DNA of 64,000 bases from Atopobium sp. oral taxon 416 (GCF_018128285.1 NZ_CP072380.1:248001-312000), one strand, 5' to 3'; counted from the stretch's first letter, positions 22,505 to 32,447 are shown. Notes: generated by a model not told the origin, from the sequence alone. Program-made: numbers and translations.

Positions 22505-23272
22505 ATGGGACAGGATGCTGCAGGCGTTCTGCAGAGGCAGGATGCCGGGTCCCGCAGGGCAGAGGGGAAGCATCCCGGATCTGCCTTGAGATATGCAAGC
22601 GAAGAAGATGGACAGTACAGCTGCCTGGATTACGAGGCAGCAGCTGCTGCAAAGAAGCTCGAGGGCCGCTATGGCTACCGCATCGCGAAGCGTGCCTTCG
22701 ATATCGCATTCAGCCTCCTCGTGATTGCCCTCTTCGGTTGGGTCTACATCATTACGGCCATAGCGATCAAGTGTGATAGCGAAGGCCCTGTCCTCTTCAA
22801 TCAGGAACGCATCGGGAAGGATGGTAAGCCCTTCAAGATGTACAAGTTCCGCTCGATGTATACCGATGCAGAGGAGAGGCTCGAGAGTCTCAAGGACCTG
22901 AATGAGAAGGATGGACCGGTCTTCAAGATCAAGAACGATCCGCGCATCACCCGTGTTGGCCACTTCATCAGGAAGACGAGCATCGACGAGCTGCCGCAGT
23001 TCTTCAATGTCCTCAAAGGTGACATGTCCATCGTGGGCCCGCGCCCGGCGCTTGCCCGCGAGGTCTGCCAGTACACGCCCTACCAGCACCAGCGTCTCCT
23101 CATCAAGCCGGGCATCACTTGCTACTGGCAGACGCGCAGGAACAGAGACGACATCAGCTTCGACGAGTGGGTCGGGCTCGATCTGCTCTATATCAAGAAG
23201 TGCAGCGCCTGGTCAGACATCAAGCTCATCGTTGAGACGGTAGGTGCCGTGCTGATGGCGCAGGGAAACTAG
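22505..23272 (+). CDS. sugar-phosphate transferase priming exopolysaccharide synthesis
   Basis: This is a membrane polyprenyl-phosphate sugar-1-phosphate transferase (WbaP/WcaJ-type catalytic core) that loads the first sugar onto the lipid carrier. It has 255 residues. The start is the ATG at 22505 after GAGAGGAGG; the frame is open further upstream without a good ribosome-binding site. One membrane helix is seen at about 66-88. It is preceded by KRAFDI and followed by the family words NQERIGKDGKPFKMYKFRSM (99-118), a DELPQ motif (161-165), MSIVGPRP (174-181), and PGITCYWQTRRNRDDISFDE near the C-terminus. The N-terminal 60 residues are hydrophilic. It stands alone, with IS debris on both sides and a strong terminator behind. 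Functional partners may be the chain-length and kinase genes at 43027-44392. Confidence 0.9.
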   Translation: MGQDAAGVLQRQDAGSRRAEGKHPGSALRYASEEDGQYSCLDYEAAAAAKKLEGRYGYRIAKRAFDIAFSLLVIALFGWVYIITAIAIKCDSEGPVLFNQERIGKDGKPFKMYKFRSMYTDAEERLESLKDLNEKDGPVFKIKNDPRITRVGHFIRKTSIDELPQFFNVLKGDMSIVGPRPALAREVCQYTPYQHQRLLIKPGITCYWQTRRNRDDISFDEWVGLDLLYIKKCSAWSDIKLIVETVGAVLMAQGN

Positions 23273-23280
23273 GAAATCGA

Positions 23281-23315
23281 AAAGCGGAAGTCATGGATGA
23301 CCTCCGCTTATTTTA
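23281..23315 (+). terminator. rho-independent terminator after sugar transferase
   Basis: AGCGGAAGTCAT pairs with ATGACCTCCGCT (one mismatch) around GG, followed by TATTTT. Confidence 0.85.
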
Positions 23316-23324
23316 GGCTCTTCG

Positions 23325-24545
23325 AAACTTCTAGTGGGTAGCACGACAGCGCCGCATTGAGTTCGCAGGTCCCCAACGGCAGTATTTCCCCAACAGATGG
23401 TTCTTGTCGGGGAAGTCAAAGATGAATACGCAAGCAGGCATGCCAGCACAGCTCTTCGAGCGCTCGATGGAGCCTTGGAGAGGAGTGGAAGATCTGCGAT
23501 GTCTGGTTTAAGGAGCGCAGGGACACACCCGATGAGCCCCACGTCAGGGTCGCCCACAAGAGAATCTAGGCTGTGGAGTGTCCCGTCTGCCACAGGAGCT
23601 GCACTACCTGTGGCACCCGCGAGAGGACCTTGTGGTACCTCGACATCTAACAATACGATACCATCGTGCACGGAGCAGTCCCCAGGGCAGACTGCCCTGG
23701 GAGGTGGCGTCCCTACTCCCACATCAGCGCCCTTTTCAAGGCCCAGCTGATCGCGATGGCGCTCTTTGGCATGAGCGTTACGGCGATAAGCCAAGCAGCT
23801 CAAGCAGCCCGACAGCCGCATCTAAACGATGCTCAGGTGCGCTGTCCTTGAGGCAGGCAGTCCTTAAAGACTACTTAGATGTCAGCAGGGTCAGCCTCGA
23901 CAAAGAAAGGGTGGTAGCCATCATTGAGGAACCAGCTACGATATGGGCTAAGGCCTACTCCTGAGGGGTTGGCGAGAAGATGCCCAATGCCTCTCAAAGC
24001 GTCGAGCGCTTCTATGTGATGCAGCTCTTCTCAAGGGCCACAGACAAAGTGAGGTGCACAGAAAGGCGCAAGACAGACGGGAAGCGTCGTATGCTTACAG
24101 GGACCGACTACGTCTGGCTCAAGGGCGAGGAGAACCTGACAGAGCGCCACAGGGCCAGCAGCTCGACCCAAGAAGGAGCCACCTGTAGCGTGTGCTCCTG
24201 CCAGATGGCAAAAGGCCATGCACGTCTGTACGTCCCCAAAGCGTGCGTCTGACACCGCAGCTCCAGACAAGCACATCTTTTGGATCATGCACTCCAACGT
24301 GGAGTAGATGAAGACGCTGGCCAAGACCCTCAGAAAAAGAGCGCGAGGTGATCTTAAACTGGTGGGACAAAAAACTCCACCAACGCGATCCTAGAGGGTC
24401 TCAACTCTCCTGTCCAGAGTCCATCAAGCGGGCAGCAAGAGGCTTTAAGGACACGTCCTACTTTGAGACGATGATCTTGCTCAGGCTGGGAAAGCTCGAC
24501 TTCTTAGCTCAGACATCCCTGGCCTGTGCTACCAACTACAAACGC
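23325..24545 (+). pseudogene. ISL3-like transposase remnant
   Basis: Parallel to the minus-strand copy at 56090-57390, this stretch reads a CxxC zinc-finger part (CPVCHRSCTTCGTRERTLW), then AVPRADCPG, then MALFGMSVTAIS. The C-terminal part reads FKDTSYFETMILLRLGKLDF. Stops and frameshifts occur every 100-200 bases. Its right side cuts into a PIN-domain toxin gene at about 24545. Confidence 0.7.
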
Positions 24546-24651
24546 GGAAGAGCCCGATTTTCCCGTCAACCACCGCTTCAAGGACTTTCCTCGGGTTACC
24601 GCCAAAGAAGGTTCCTGAGATGACCACGTTGGTGTCAATCACTATTCTCAC
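24545..24651 (-). pseudogene. PIN-domain toxin, truncated by ISL3
   Basis: Beginning at a GTG that overlaps the antitoxin stop (GTGA), the minus strand reads VRIVIDTNVVISGTFFGGNP and continues RKVLEAVVDGKIGLF, the start of a VapC-like PIN nuclease with its first catalytic Asp. After about 36 residues the homology ends at the ISL3-like remnant, so the catalytic domain is lost. Confidence 0.75.
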
Positions 24652-24914
24652 GCGTGCCTCTTTGCTCTAACGGACTTGATAACGTCGTCTACGTCAGACT
24701 CCTGGTAGCCAACCGACTTGGTCCATGCCTGCGCCTCGTCCAGCCTGGCACGGAATTCCTCGGCGGTGGGCATCTGAATCCTCTTGAGCATGATGACATC
24801 ACCAGAGGTGTATATGGCAAGTTTGTCGCCACTCTGAATCGAAAGCTCCTTGCGCAGCTTTGCAGGCAGCACAACTTGGCCTTTGGAAGAAACAGTAAGA
24901 ACGTCTGCGCTCAT
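24648..24914 (-). CDS. AbrB/MazE-type antitoxin
   Basis: This is an 88-residue protein with an N-terminal swapped-hairpin AbrB domain (LTVSSKGQVVLPAKLRKELS and GDKLAIYTSGDVIMLKR, residues about 5-47). The C-terminal tail is acidic and helical, and would bind the toxin. AAGGAG precedes the ATG. It is the first gene of a toxin-antitoxin pair whose PIN toxin has been cut off, so this antitoxin now stands alone. A palindrome in the promoter is a likely autoregulatory operator. Confidence 0.85.
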   Translation of the reverse strand: MSADVLTVSSKGQVVLPAKLRKELSIQSGDKLAIYTSGDVIMLKRIQMPTAEEFRARLDEAQAWTKSVGYQESDVDDVIKSVRAKRHA

Positions 24915-24927
24915 GATAACTCCTTAG

Positions 24928-24952
24928 GTAAGAAATTCTTACATATAGTATA
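24928..24952 (-). promoter_or_regulatory. operator palindrome and -10 of the AbrB antitoxin gene
   Basis: GTAAGAAATTCTTAC (24928-24942) is a perfect 7-1-7 palindrome between the TATACT -10 box (24947-24952, read on the minus strand) and the ribosome-binding site. The position fits repression by the antitoxin. No convincing -35 box is seen. Confidence 0.65.
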
Positions 24953-25329
24953 CCCATCGCAGAACTGTCCAGTCATGAACGTGGAATTGTGAGTAGAAAT
25001 GAGCCGAATGCGTCCTGTTCTACACCGCTGACGAGAGGTTGGATCAAGTATGCCGGTCGTCCGCTGACTTTAGGCCCCTGCCATCGCGACGGTCGAGGTG
25101 GCGCTCAAGCAGGCGGTGGCAAATAGCATGGGGACGATATGCCTCGCGTCGGAGGGACACGCGAAGGCCGAGTGCACGGGCGTACAGCCCGTGCAGCGGT
25201 AGACCACACCCGCCGAGGGGGGCTGTCTGCATCGCCGGTCCCGACCCAAACACACCGGCATTAGCAGCCCGAACGAATATATCCGCGCCCGATGTTCGGC
25301 GGGTCCCTCCCATTCCCTGGCGAGCACGC

Positions 25330-25915
25330 ACAGGCGGTGCCGTTACGGGTCATGGTCCACCGTGACCTGCGAGAACCCCGCCTGTGCCAGGTAGTCGTGG
25401 AGCTGCCCTGCCGTGTAGATCTGCAGGCCGTCGATGATCTTCTTCCATTGTCATCGGAGGGGTCCGTGTCGTCCGACTTGTCCACGATGAGAAACGCTCT
25501 GCTGTCCACGAGCACGCGATACACCTCCGCAAAGCTCTCGACCGGACCCGGTCAGAAGTATACGGTCTCGAACGTCGTCGCTAGGTCGAGGGTGCCTCCC
25601 AACGGCAAGTGACTGACGTCTTCCTCCAGCAGCTCACAATGGCCCTCCGTCACGGAGGCCTGGTCGACCTGTGCAGTCTTTGCGAGTGATTCGGTGGAAT
25701 AGTCGACGGCTACCAGGTGCGCGGCGGGGTACACCTGCAGCAGTTTTCCAACGTTGCAGCCACCTCCGCAACCCAGCTTGACGATGCTGCTGGCATGAAT
25801 GCTACTCAAGTGGCCCATGCCCCAGTCCGGCACCTGGGCGTGCTTTCGGTTCATGCCGGCGAGTACGCTCCTGCCCAAGACACCTTCAGACTTGCATGTG
25901 TTGTTGAAGTACGTA
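25330..25915 (-). pseudogene. class I SAM-dependent methyltransferase, frameshifted
   Basis: The minus strand gives YFNNTCKSEGVLGRSVLAGM, then NRKHAQVPDWGMGHL. The SAM-binding glycine loop (VKLGCGGGCNVGKLL), AVDYSTESLAKTAQV and FETVYF follow. After a stop at 25552 the downstream words ESFAEVYRVLVDSRAFLIVD appear in another frame, then the match fades. This is a small methyltransferase family frequent in anaerobes; here it is inactive. Between 24960 and 25330 I see no supported gene, and 25916-26394 likewise shows only short frames. Confidence 0.75.
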
Positions 25916-26394
25916 CGAAGAAGGCCCCATGGCGCCGCTTCCGATTGGTGTGCTGTTGTCAGTCTAGGCTAACTATCATTGTATACGAATGCGTGCCCGT
26001 GTCGTTCCGAAGGTCCCCGCGGCTTGTTCGGCCCTTTGGGTTAACCCCTGCATCGTCTGGTGCGGGGAAGCCTGCTACTCCTCGATATGCTCAGGCAGCC
26101 GAAGTAAAGAATGCAGTTTCCCTAGCGATGGCAAAGTACAACAATAAAATCCCATCTCTACAAATAGTGAAGGACTGCGAGAGGGTTAACTGTCGGCGAA
26201 GGAGGAACGCGGTTCTCGACGTCGTTGTCGAGACGGCGCGTGATGCAGGCGACTCCAGGTGAAAAATCGCGAAATTCCCTCTACTCGATGATGCTGGCAC
26301 TAGTGAGAGCTCCTCGCGGCAATCGTCATGTATGTCTGTGTCTTTTCCATTTCTCGTTTCGTGGTCGGTCGTGAGCGTCACAGAACTCTCCTTG

Positions 26395-27987
26395 TTAGTG
26401 GTACATATCATTGACCTGCGCAAAGCGCATCTTCACATCGGTCTCGTGTGCGAGTCGTGAGAGCTGTTTTGCCTGTTCATGCGATGCGACAAAGAACATG
26501 TAGTCGTCGCTGTCAATATCAAAGTATCCCAAGGAAAGCCCACGCAGCGCCAGTTCGTGTTGCGTTATCGACTGCGTCCATGTCTCGGTGCTCCCGTTGG
26601 GTATCGTGCGGTTAAGCTTGCGCTCGACCTTATCCCCACGCGACACCTAAATCTTCCACATGATGCAGATGGGCAAGGCCTGGGATCAGCTCGTCCAGCT
26701 CCACCTTCCAGTTGAGTTCGCAGACATAGTCGGCATCGTACAGCATGTCGATAAGCATGATAATCAAGCTGCCATCGATTTTGTATAGTTCGGCCTTATC
26801 GCTATCGACTCCAATCATGCCGCACTCGTAGAGCTCATCTTCGTATCTGGCTATGAATTCCTCAGGGGTGTCGAAGTACAGCTTGAGATCGGACGCGACC
26901 CGCTCGTCTTCTCCCGAGATGAGACGCGCCATGCCCATGAAGCGCTCCTTGAAAAACGCACGGCAGTCACGCTCGATATCGGCGTACACCTTGTCACATT
27001 CCCCCCAGGAGAACAGGGCCGTATAAAGCTCACTTTTCCCTTCGAAGCGGTCTTGAATGGCAGGGAGGTAGATGGGATCGTAGTATACGTCGACAAAGCC
27101 GTGCACCACCGGATGCCGCTGCAGTAAAGTTTGCCATCGAGCATTAAGTTGAGATAGGCATAAGGCGTGTCCTCGCGCCTGCGCACGCTATCTTGCAGCC
27201 TCTGGCTTTCCTCGTCGTAAGGCTCGATGAAGTCGTGCGAGATGAGCCAGTTCACAAAGCAGCTGATGTACAGGGCGCTGCTCTCCCAGATCCTTTCGTC
27301 GTCCTCATCAGTGATGTCATCGGGACCCTTGCGGTGACGAGCGCGGTAGGCACTCAGAGCGCTGTCGTAGTGCCACTCGTAGGAATCCATCGTGAAGGGC
27401 TCGACCTTTTCGTCGGCCTGCGAGCCGATACTGTCGTAGAGACCAACGGATGCCGCTGGTCTCGAAGTACTTGACGACCCCGCAGTCACTTCTCCCTTCG
27501 CAGCCGACCCTTCTCCCGAACCGGCCGCTGTGAGCTTGCCGAGCTTGCCGCGGCGATAGTATGTCGTGCACGTAAGCGCGCCGATGAGAAGGACGAACGA
27601 GATTCCAATCCCGGCAAAGTATGCGTATCCCATCGGGGTATCTGCCCAGATGCCGTTGGGGGTTGGCATAGAGTTCTCCACCGCTTTCGCAGGCAGTAAT
27701 GGTAGTGCCCCCTGTAGCCCAAGAGCTGTTCTTAAGCTATCGGGTGACCTGTCATATTTGACAGTGACAATGGCGGACGGTGTAATTTTGCCATTGAAGA
27801 ATGCCTACTAGAGATGTTCTCGTCTCACACTGACCACACGTACCTCAACCTCGGTATAGCTGACCTGAGAGGATTCTGCCTGGAGCCTCAAGAACACGGT
27901 TCCGCAGACGACAAGTGCCACCAGCACCCATGCGACGATTGTCGCCGACAGGGTACCCTGCGTCCCAAACGATTTGCTTTCATGCAA
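26395..27987 (-). pseudogene. DUF3592-type membrane protein with unknown C-terminal domain, frameshifted
   Basis: A TTG at 27987 opens a frame with a membrane helix (TIVAWVLVALVVCGTVFL) and VSYTEVEVRVVSV, as in DUF3592 proteins. The middle (about 27810-27680) is degenerate. The second membrane helix follows (MGYAYFAGIGISFVLLIGAL), then a hydrophilic domain of about 300 residues. This domain continues over two more frameshifts: near 27120, between KLYCSGIR and MVHGFVDVYYDP, and near 26640, between HHVEDLGV and RGDKVERKLN. It ends FAQVNDMYH. The last two shifts cancel each other. The reading is coherent across frames, so it is one gene with recent damage or a sequence error. Function unknown. 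Confidence 0.65.
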
Positions 27988-28278
27988 CTCCCATCCTTCA
28001 GGAAGATGATTTGAGCACGGGAATATTGGAAGCGCATTCTAGCATGCGCAAGCAATTCCTGTTCCGAGCTGAAGGCGACAAACGATGATATCCCGCTGAG
28101 CGCACGAGAGGGATACCTCGGTATCAGGCCAATAATGAAGGGGCGTATGGCTCAAGTGCTTGCAAATTGCACTAGGAGTTGTCTTGAACTGTTGAGGCCC
28201 GTTTTCCAATCATGACGTATGAATCAGCACACGTCTCGCCTTCACTTTCTACTGGTTGGCGCAGGCGCACATTGTGCT

Positions 28279-30219
28279 CTATTGTGTGTGGTCACGGTTC
28301 TTCAGGACCTGAATGAACTCGTCGAAGTCCTTTGCTGCGACGATGCGCTGCTGGTTTCGGCGGCTGTTGGTGACGTCAATGAGAAGGTCGTACAGGCTCT
28401 CTATGTTCGTCTTGTCACCTAGCTTCGCAGCGAGGAGGAAGACGATGCGCACCTCAGGGGAATTCTCGTCCCAGTAAATAGGGCTGAGCAGGATGGCAAC
28501 CGCGACCATGGTCCTGCGACTGACGGGTCTCATCGAGTGGGGGATGGCGAAGGAGGCGCTCATTCCCGTGCTCGAGAGCTCCTCTCTCTTCATTACGAGT
28601 GGCAGGAAGCTTTCATCGACGTCGCCGGTCGACTCCAAACGTTCCGCGAGTCTGCCGAGGACCTCATCCTTGGTGAGTGGTTCGCTGAGCTGCAGGAAGA
28701 GCCTTGAGTCGAAGAAGCCCGTAATATCGGACTCTCGCGATTCATCAAGTGTGCCAAGCGCGCGGTCGACCTTTTGCACATCGGAGGGGCCAATCGTGAA
28801 GTCTACGAGCACGCTGGGTACAGGGAACCCCTCCAATGGCACAGTGGAAATGACGAGGTCAATCTCGCTCAGGGCATCTTTGGGGAGGTCGTTGAGCTCG
28901 TGGTAGGAGAGCACGCCCATTACTTGCACCTTGTTTCCGAACGATGATTCGACTCTGCTTTCTAACATCTGTGAGATGGACCTTCTCGAGCTGCACACCA
29001 CAAGAACCCGATATTTCCCCTTAGGCTCCTCGCTTTTGCGCTCGATGGACGCTCCAAGATGGAGAGCAACATATCCGACCTCGTCTTCTGTGAGCTTGTA
29101 AGGATCGGTGTCGAAGACTTTGCTCGTGCTTGTGAGGGCAATCTCGAATGCGAGGGGGAAATTCGTCTTGATTGTGTTGAGCATGGGGTTTCTCTTGATG
29201 ATCTTGTAGTCCCTCGCCCCAAAGGTGAGGGAGAGATGTTGGAGGAGGTTCTTTCTCAGCATCATGTCGTCACGTAGATCGAACCCGTAGTCCTCCCAGA
29301 TGATCTGGAGCATCTTAGTGATGTCTGCTTGGAAGAGCCTGCCATCTGCGTCCGAGGCGGCGAGTTCGGTGTTGGCGAGCAGGTGGAGATGCAGATAGTC
29401 CCTCTCTGCGTCGTTGATGCGAATCTTAAACTCGGACTCCAGCCTGTTGCAGAGATCGTTTACGAGGAGTGCCGTTCGTCCCGATGAATTGAGTATGCCA
29501 GTCGACTCGACGGTGTGGCCATTCTTGATTCTGTTAACCATCAGAGCCACATGGATGAGGAAGTTCTTGAACCCGTAATCGGTGGTTATCACGTTCGCCT
29601 GGGACAGGTACTCAGAGACGACCCTCTCAATGCGGTCCAGGTCGAGGTTGGGGAAGAGGCACTTCTCGTCATTAGTGAAGCCCTTGACGTAGGTTTTCGA
29701 GTTCCTGACGATTACCTTGTCGACATAGCAGCGGCGCTTGTCGCATTCCATACCGATTACCTTGGTGCCAAGACCCGGCTTGTTTACCAGCACGAGGTCG
29801 TACGGCGAGAGCAGCCCTCGTAGCTGGCGCACGTAACCCTGCAACGTGTTTTCCTCGACGAACACCATGTCGGCGAGGCTCTCGTAGGAAATGTATGTCG
29901 AGCTCTCGAGGAGCGCTCTGAGTAGGAACCGAATCCGATCGTCAACATCGGAAAGGTCGGGTTGCCCTCTGGTGGAGTGTAGGCTTTGGGAGAGAAAGCA
30001 CTCGTACGAGACTTGGTCGTCAATCACGAGGTGATAGCCGCGTTCCCGCTTCATGATGATGCTCCCGCCCTGTCCCTCGAGAGCTTGGTTGATCTTGGCA
30101 ATGTCCGAACGTACCGTGCGCTCAGTGACGCCAGAGGTCTTTGCGAGCAGGTCGGCGGGGGTGTAGTCAGAGTTTTGGATCGTTTCGAAGGTCCTGTCTA
30201 ATCGCTTGTTACCGAACAT
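28279..30219 (-). CDS. PRD-containing transcriptional activator with EIIB- and EIIA-like domains
   Basis: This is a 646-residue regulator of the MtlR/ManR type. I chose the ATG at 30219 (MFGNKRLDRTFETIQNSD), which follows GGAGGGGGCC; the frame is open to 30411. Domains in order: helix-turn-helix (TPADLLAKTSGVTERTVRSD, about 19-38), a second wHTH, and two PRD domains with conserved histidines (LIHVALMVNRI; YLHLHLLANTE; YVALHLG). An EIIB-like segment (YRVLVVCSSRRSISQML) and a fructose-type EIIA-like domain (SASFAIPHSMRPVSRR) follow. It is divergent from the PTS operon at 30468 and ought to sense PTS phosphorylation and activate that operon. The gene is intact. Confidence 0.9.
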   Translation of the reverse strand: MFGNKRLDRTFETIQNSDYTPADLLAKTSGVTERTVRSDIAKINQALEGQGGSIIMKRERGYHLVIDDQVSYECFLSQSLHSTRGQPDLSDVDDRIRFLLRALLESSTYISYESLADMVFVEENTLQGYVRQLRGLLSPYDLVLVNKPGLGTKVIGMECDKRRCYVDKVIVRNSKTYVKGFTNDEKCLFPNLDLDRIERVVSEYLSQANVITTDYGFKNFLIHVALMVNRIKNGHTVESTGILNSSGRTALLVNDLCNRLESEFKIRINDAERDYLHLHLLANTELAASDADGRLFQADITKMLQIIWEDYGFDLRDDMMLRKNLLQHLSLTFGARDYKIIKRNPMLNTIKTNFPLAFEIALTSTSKVFDTDPYKLTEDEVGYVALHLGASIERKSEEPKGKYRVLVVCSSRRSISQMLESRVESSFGNKVQVMGVLSYHELNDLPKDALSEIDLVISTVPLEGFPVPSVLVDFTIGPSDVQKVDRALGTLDESRESDITGFFDSRLFLQLSEPLTKDEVLGRLAERLESTGDVDESFLPLVMKREELSSTGMSASFAIPHSMRPVSRRTMVAVAILLSPIYWDENSPEVRIVFLLAAKLGDKTNIESLYDLLIDVTNSRRNQQRIVAAKDFDEFIQVLKNRDHTQ

Positions 30220-30350
30220 CGTGGCCCCCCTCCACGGTAAACGTCCTAATTGCTCATGGTGCATCGCCACACTTCTACTCAGACCAAGTATAGGGGCCAT
30301 TCTCCTACTCTGAATATCCCGATCTTCCACTTGCAACTGGAAAACGATAG

Positions 30351-30382
30351 CACTTATGCGTTTTTGACTTCCGGCATAAGTG
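30351..30382. promoter_or_regulatory. operator-like palindrome in the divergent PTS promoter region
   Basis: CACTTATGC (30351-30359) and GCATAAGTG (30374-30382) are perfect inverted arms 14 bases apart. A related half-site, CTTCCACTTG, lies upstream at 30324, and GTGGAAG follows the right arm. They stand between the divergent regulator and EIIA genes and are the best candidate sites for the PRD regulator. Confidence 0.5.
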
Positions 30383-30467
30383 GAAGTCCGGAAGCTTGAA
30401 AGAGGGTGCATCTCAACCCATCATCTGGATGTAAGGAGAAGGACTTCCGCCTTGGAGAGGGGATCTG

Positions 30468-30947
30468 GTGAGCAAGAGCAACGAAATCTTTACACCTGAC
30501 CACGTGTTTCTTGACCTTGACGCCAAGAGCAAGCGCAACGTCTTCGAATGCGTTTCGAAGATGGCCGAGAAGGTGGGCGTCACCAACTCCGCTTCCAGCC
30601 TTTGCGATGCAATTGCCGAACGTGAAGAGGAGGGCATGACGGGGCTGATGGACGGATTTGCGATACCGCATGCCAAGACTAGCGTGGTGAGTCGCCCCTC
30701 CATGTTCTACGTGAGGACCAAGCATCCATTGGAGTGGGAGACCCTCGATGGCGAGGGCGTCTCGAGCCTCTTCGCGTTGGTCTCACCGGATGGCGACGAG
30801 GGAGGCTCGCATCTGAAGATGCTTTCCGCATTGGCGACGTGCCTTCTAGAAGACGATTTCAAAGAGACGGTCAAGAGACTCGGAACAGCGGATGAGCTTG
30901 TCTCATACGTCAACGATTGCATTGCAAAGGAGAGTGACGAGAGATGA
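30468..30947 (+). CDS. PTS fructose/mannosylglycerate-type EIIA component
   Basis: This is a 159-residue EIIA of the fructose family that passes phosphate from HPr to EIIB. The phosphorylated histidine is His68 in GFAIPHAKT. The start is the GTG at 30468 after GGAGAGGGG. The family pattern is normal: an N-terminal VFLDLDAKSKRNVFECV, and EREEEGMTGLMDGFAIPH. Its stop overlaps the ATG of the EIIB gene (ATGA), so the two are translationally coupled. First gene of the operon EIIA-EIIB-EIIC-GH38, transcribed away from the PRD regulator. Cytoplasmic. Confidence 0.93.
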   Translation: MSKSNEIFTPDHVFLDLDAKSKRNVFECVSKMAEKVGVTNSASSLCDAIAEREEEGMTGLMDGFAIPHAKTSVVSRPSMFYVRTKHPLEWETLDGEGVSSLFALVSPDGDEGGSHLKMLSALATCLLEDDFKETVKRLGTADELVSYVNDCIAKESDER

Positions 30948-31267
30948 AGGTCGTAGGAGTGTCTGCCTGCCCGGCTGGTCTCGCGCATACGCCAATGGCC
31001 GCGAAGGCGCTCATGAAGGCCGGCGAGAAGCTCGGTTGGGACGTGAAGATCGAGCAGCAGGGTGCCATGGGGTCCATCAACAAGGTGTCTCGCGAGGAGG
31101 CGAGCCAAGCCGACTTCGTCGTGATTGCATCCGACCAGAAGATCAGGGAGATGGACCGCTTTGAAGGCAAGCCGACAATGCGCGTGGACATCAACACCTG
31201 CATCAAGGCTCCGGAGGCTGTGTTGAAGAAGTGTGCCAGCGCCGCGAGAGCATATCAGGGCAAGTAA
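30944..31267 (+). CDS. PTS fructose-type EIIB component
   Basis: This is a 107-residue EIIB. The phosphocysteine is Cys9 in VVGVSACPAGLAHTPMAA, the fructose-family P-loop signature. It ends in a helix KAPEAVLKKCASAARAYQ. It overlaps EIIA by four bases and precedes EIIC by 55 bases. In E. coli MngA and FruA these domains are fused; here they are separate proteins. Cytoplasmic, docking onto EIIC. Confidence 0.93.
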   Translation: MKVVGVSACPAGLAHTPMAAKALMKAGEKLGWDVKIEQQGAMGSINKVSREEASQADFVVIASDQKIREMDRFEGKPTMRVDINTCIKAPEAVLKKCASAARAYQGK

Positions 31268-31322
31268 TCCCTTCGGCAGTTATTGGGCGGGCCCCGGTCC
31301 GCGGGACGAAAGGTGAGGAAAT

Positions 31323-32414
31323 ATGAAGCAGTTCTTTAAAGAGGCGAAAGGCCACCTGATGACGGGCATTGGCTACATGCTGCCAATGATCATCGGCTCG
31401 TCGCTGGTCGTCGCAATCCCAACGCTTATTGGGCTTGCAATGGGAGTTACCTCTCTTACGGATGATTTGACAGGTTTCCCCGGATTCCTATATCGGCTTC
31501 AGCAGGTTGGCTGGACAGGCATCGGTCTTGTCAATACCGTTCTCGCCGCATTCGTTGGCTACTCGATTGCGGATAAGCCCGGCCTTGCCGCGGGTCTGGT
31601 CGGCGGAGCCATGGCTACTTCCACGAAGGCCGGCTTCATTGGAGCCGTTATCTACGCCTTCATCGGCGGCTACACGGTGCGCTGGGCAATCAAGCGCATT
31701 CACGTGCAGGAGAAGTACATGGCAGTCATGCCAAATGTTGTCCTTCCATTTCTGGCCACTGGGCTGGTTGCCATCGTTGCTGTAATCCTTGCCACTCCAC
31801 TTTCAGCAATCAACAATGCGATTGTCGCCTGGCTTGAGACCATGTGCAAAAGTGGTACCAGCAAGGTTATCATGGCCGCTGTGCTCGGTGCGATGATAGG
31901 TTTCGATATGGGCGGCCCCGTCAACAAGGCTGCCTGGATGGCAGGCAACGTACTTCTTGCCGAGGGTATCTACACCCCGAGTGTGTTCATCAACTGCGCA
32001 ATCACCATCCCGCCCTTGGGTTATGCAATCGCTGCCGTCATCCGCAAGGCTCGCTTCTCTGATTCCCTGCGTGACTCTGCCTCTGGCAACTGGGTTATGA
32101 GCTTCATTGGCATCACCGAGGGTGCCATCCCATTCACTCTGGTCAAGCCGTCACGCCTGATTCCGATCAACGTTATTGGCTCCGCGCTTGGCGCCACTGT
32201 CTGTGCCCTCCTTGGCTCTGATGCCACGATTCCTCCCTTAGGTGGTTGGTATGGTGTAATTACGATGCAGAATCCTTGGGGTTACCTCATCGGCATCGCG
32301 GTTGGTGGCCTGTTCATTGCCCTTGTTGCTACGGCGTTGGTTGACTTCAACGTTGACCCTGACGCCGAGGAGGAGAGCGTCGACGAGGATGATATCGAGA
32401 TCTCGTTCGAGTAG
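31323..32414 (+). CDS. PTS fructose-type EIIC membrane component
   Basis: This is a 363-residue permease with about nine membrane segments. It opens MKQFFKEAKGHLMTGIGYML and has the fructose-family EIIC words GFIGAVIYAFIGGYTVRW, IGFDMGGPVNKAAWM and FIGITEGAIPF. The last two lie in the substrate-binding region. GTGAGGAA precedes the ATG. The C-terminal tail is very acidic. It imports and, with EIIB, phosphorylates a sugar. The neighbouring GH38 gene points to a mannoside such as mannosylglycerate, but the substrate is not shown by the sequence. Confidence 0.92.
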   Translation: MKQFFKEAKGHLMTGIGYMLPMIIGSSLVVAIPTLIGLAMGVTSLTDDLTGFPGFLYRLQQVGWTGIGLVNTVLAAFVGYSIADKPGLAAGLVGGAMATSTKAGFIGAVIYAFIGGYTVRWAIKRIHVQEKYMAVMPNVVLPFLATGLVAIVAVILATPLSAINNAIVAWLETMCKSGTSKVIMAAVLGAMIGFDMGGPVNKAAWMAGNVLLAEGIYTPSVFINCAITIPPLGYAIAAVIRKARFSDSLRDSASGNWVMSFIGITEGAIPFTLVKPSRLIPINVIGSALGATVCALLGSDATIPPLGGWYGVITMQNPWGYLIGIAVGGLFIALVATALVDFNVDPDAEEESVDEDDIEISFE

Positions 32415-32447
32415 TACGGCCGAGGTTCTCGGAAGCCGATTGTAAGT

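Noticed and set aside
25044-25331. 95-codon minus-strand frame beside the methyltransferase remnant
   Set aside because: Arginine- and glycine-rich, several equally long frames overlap, and no family is recognisable.
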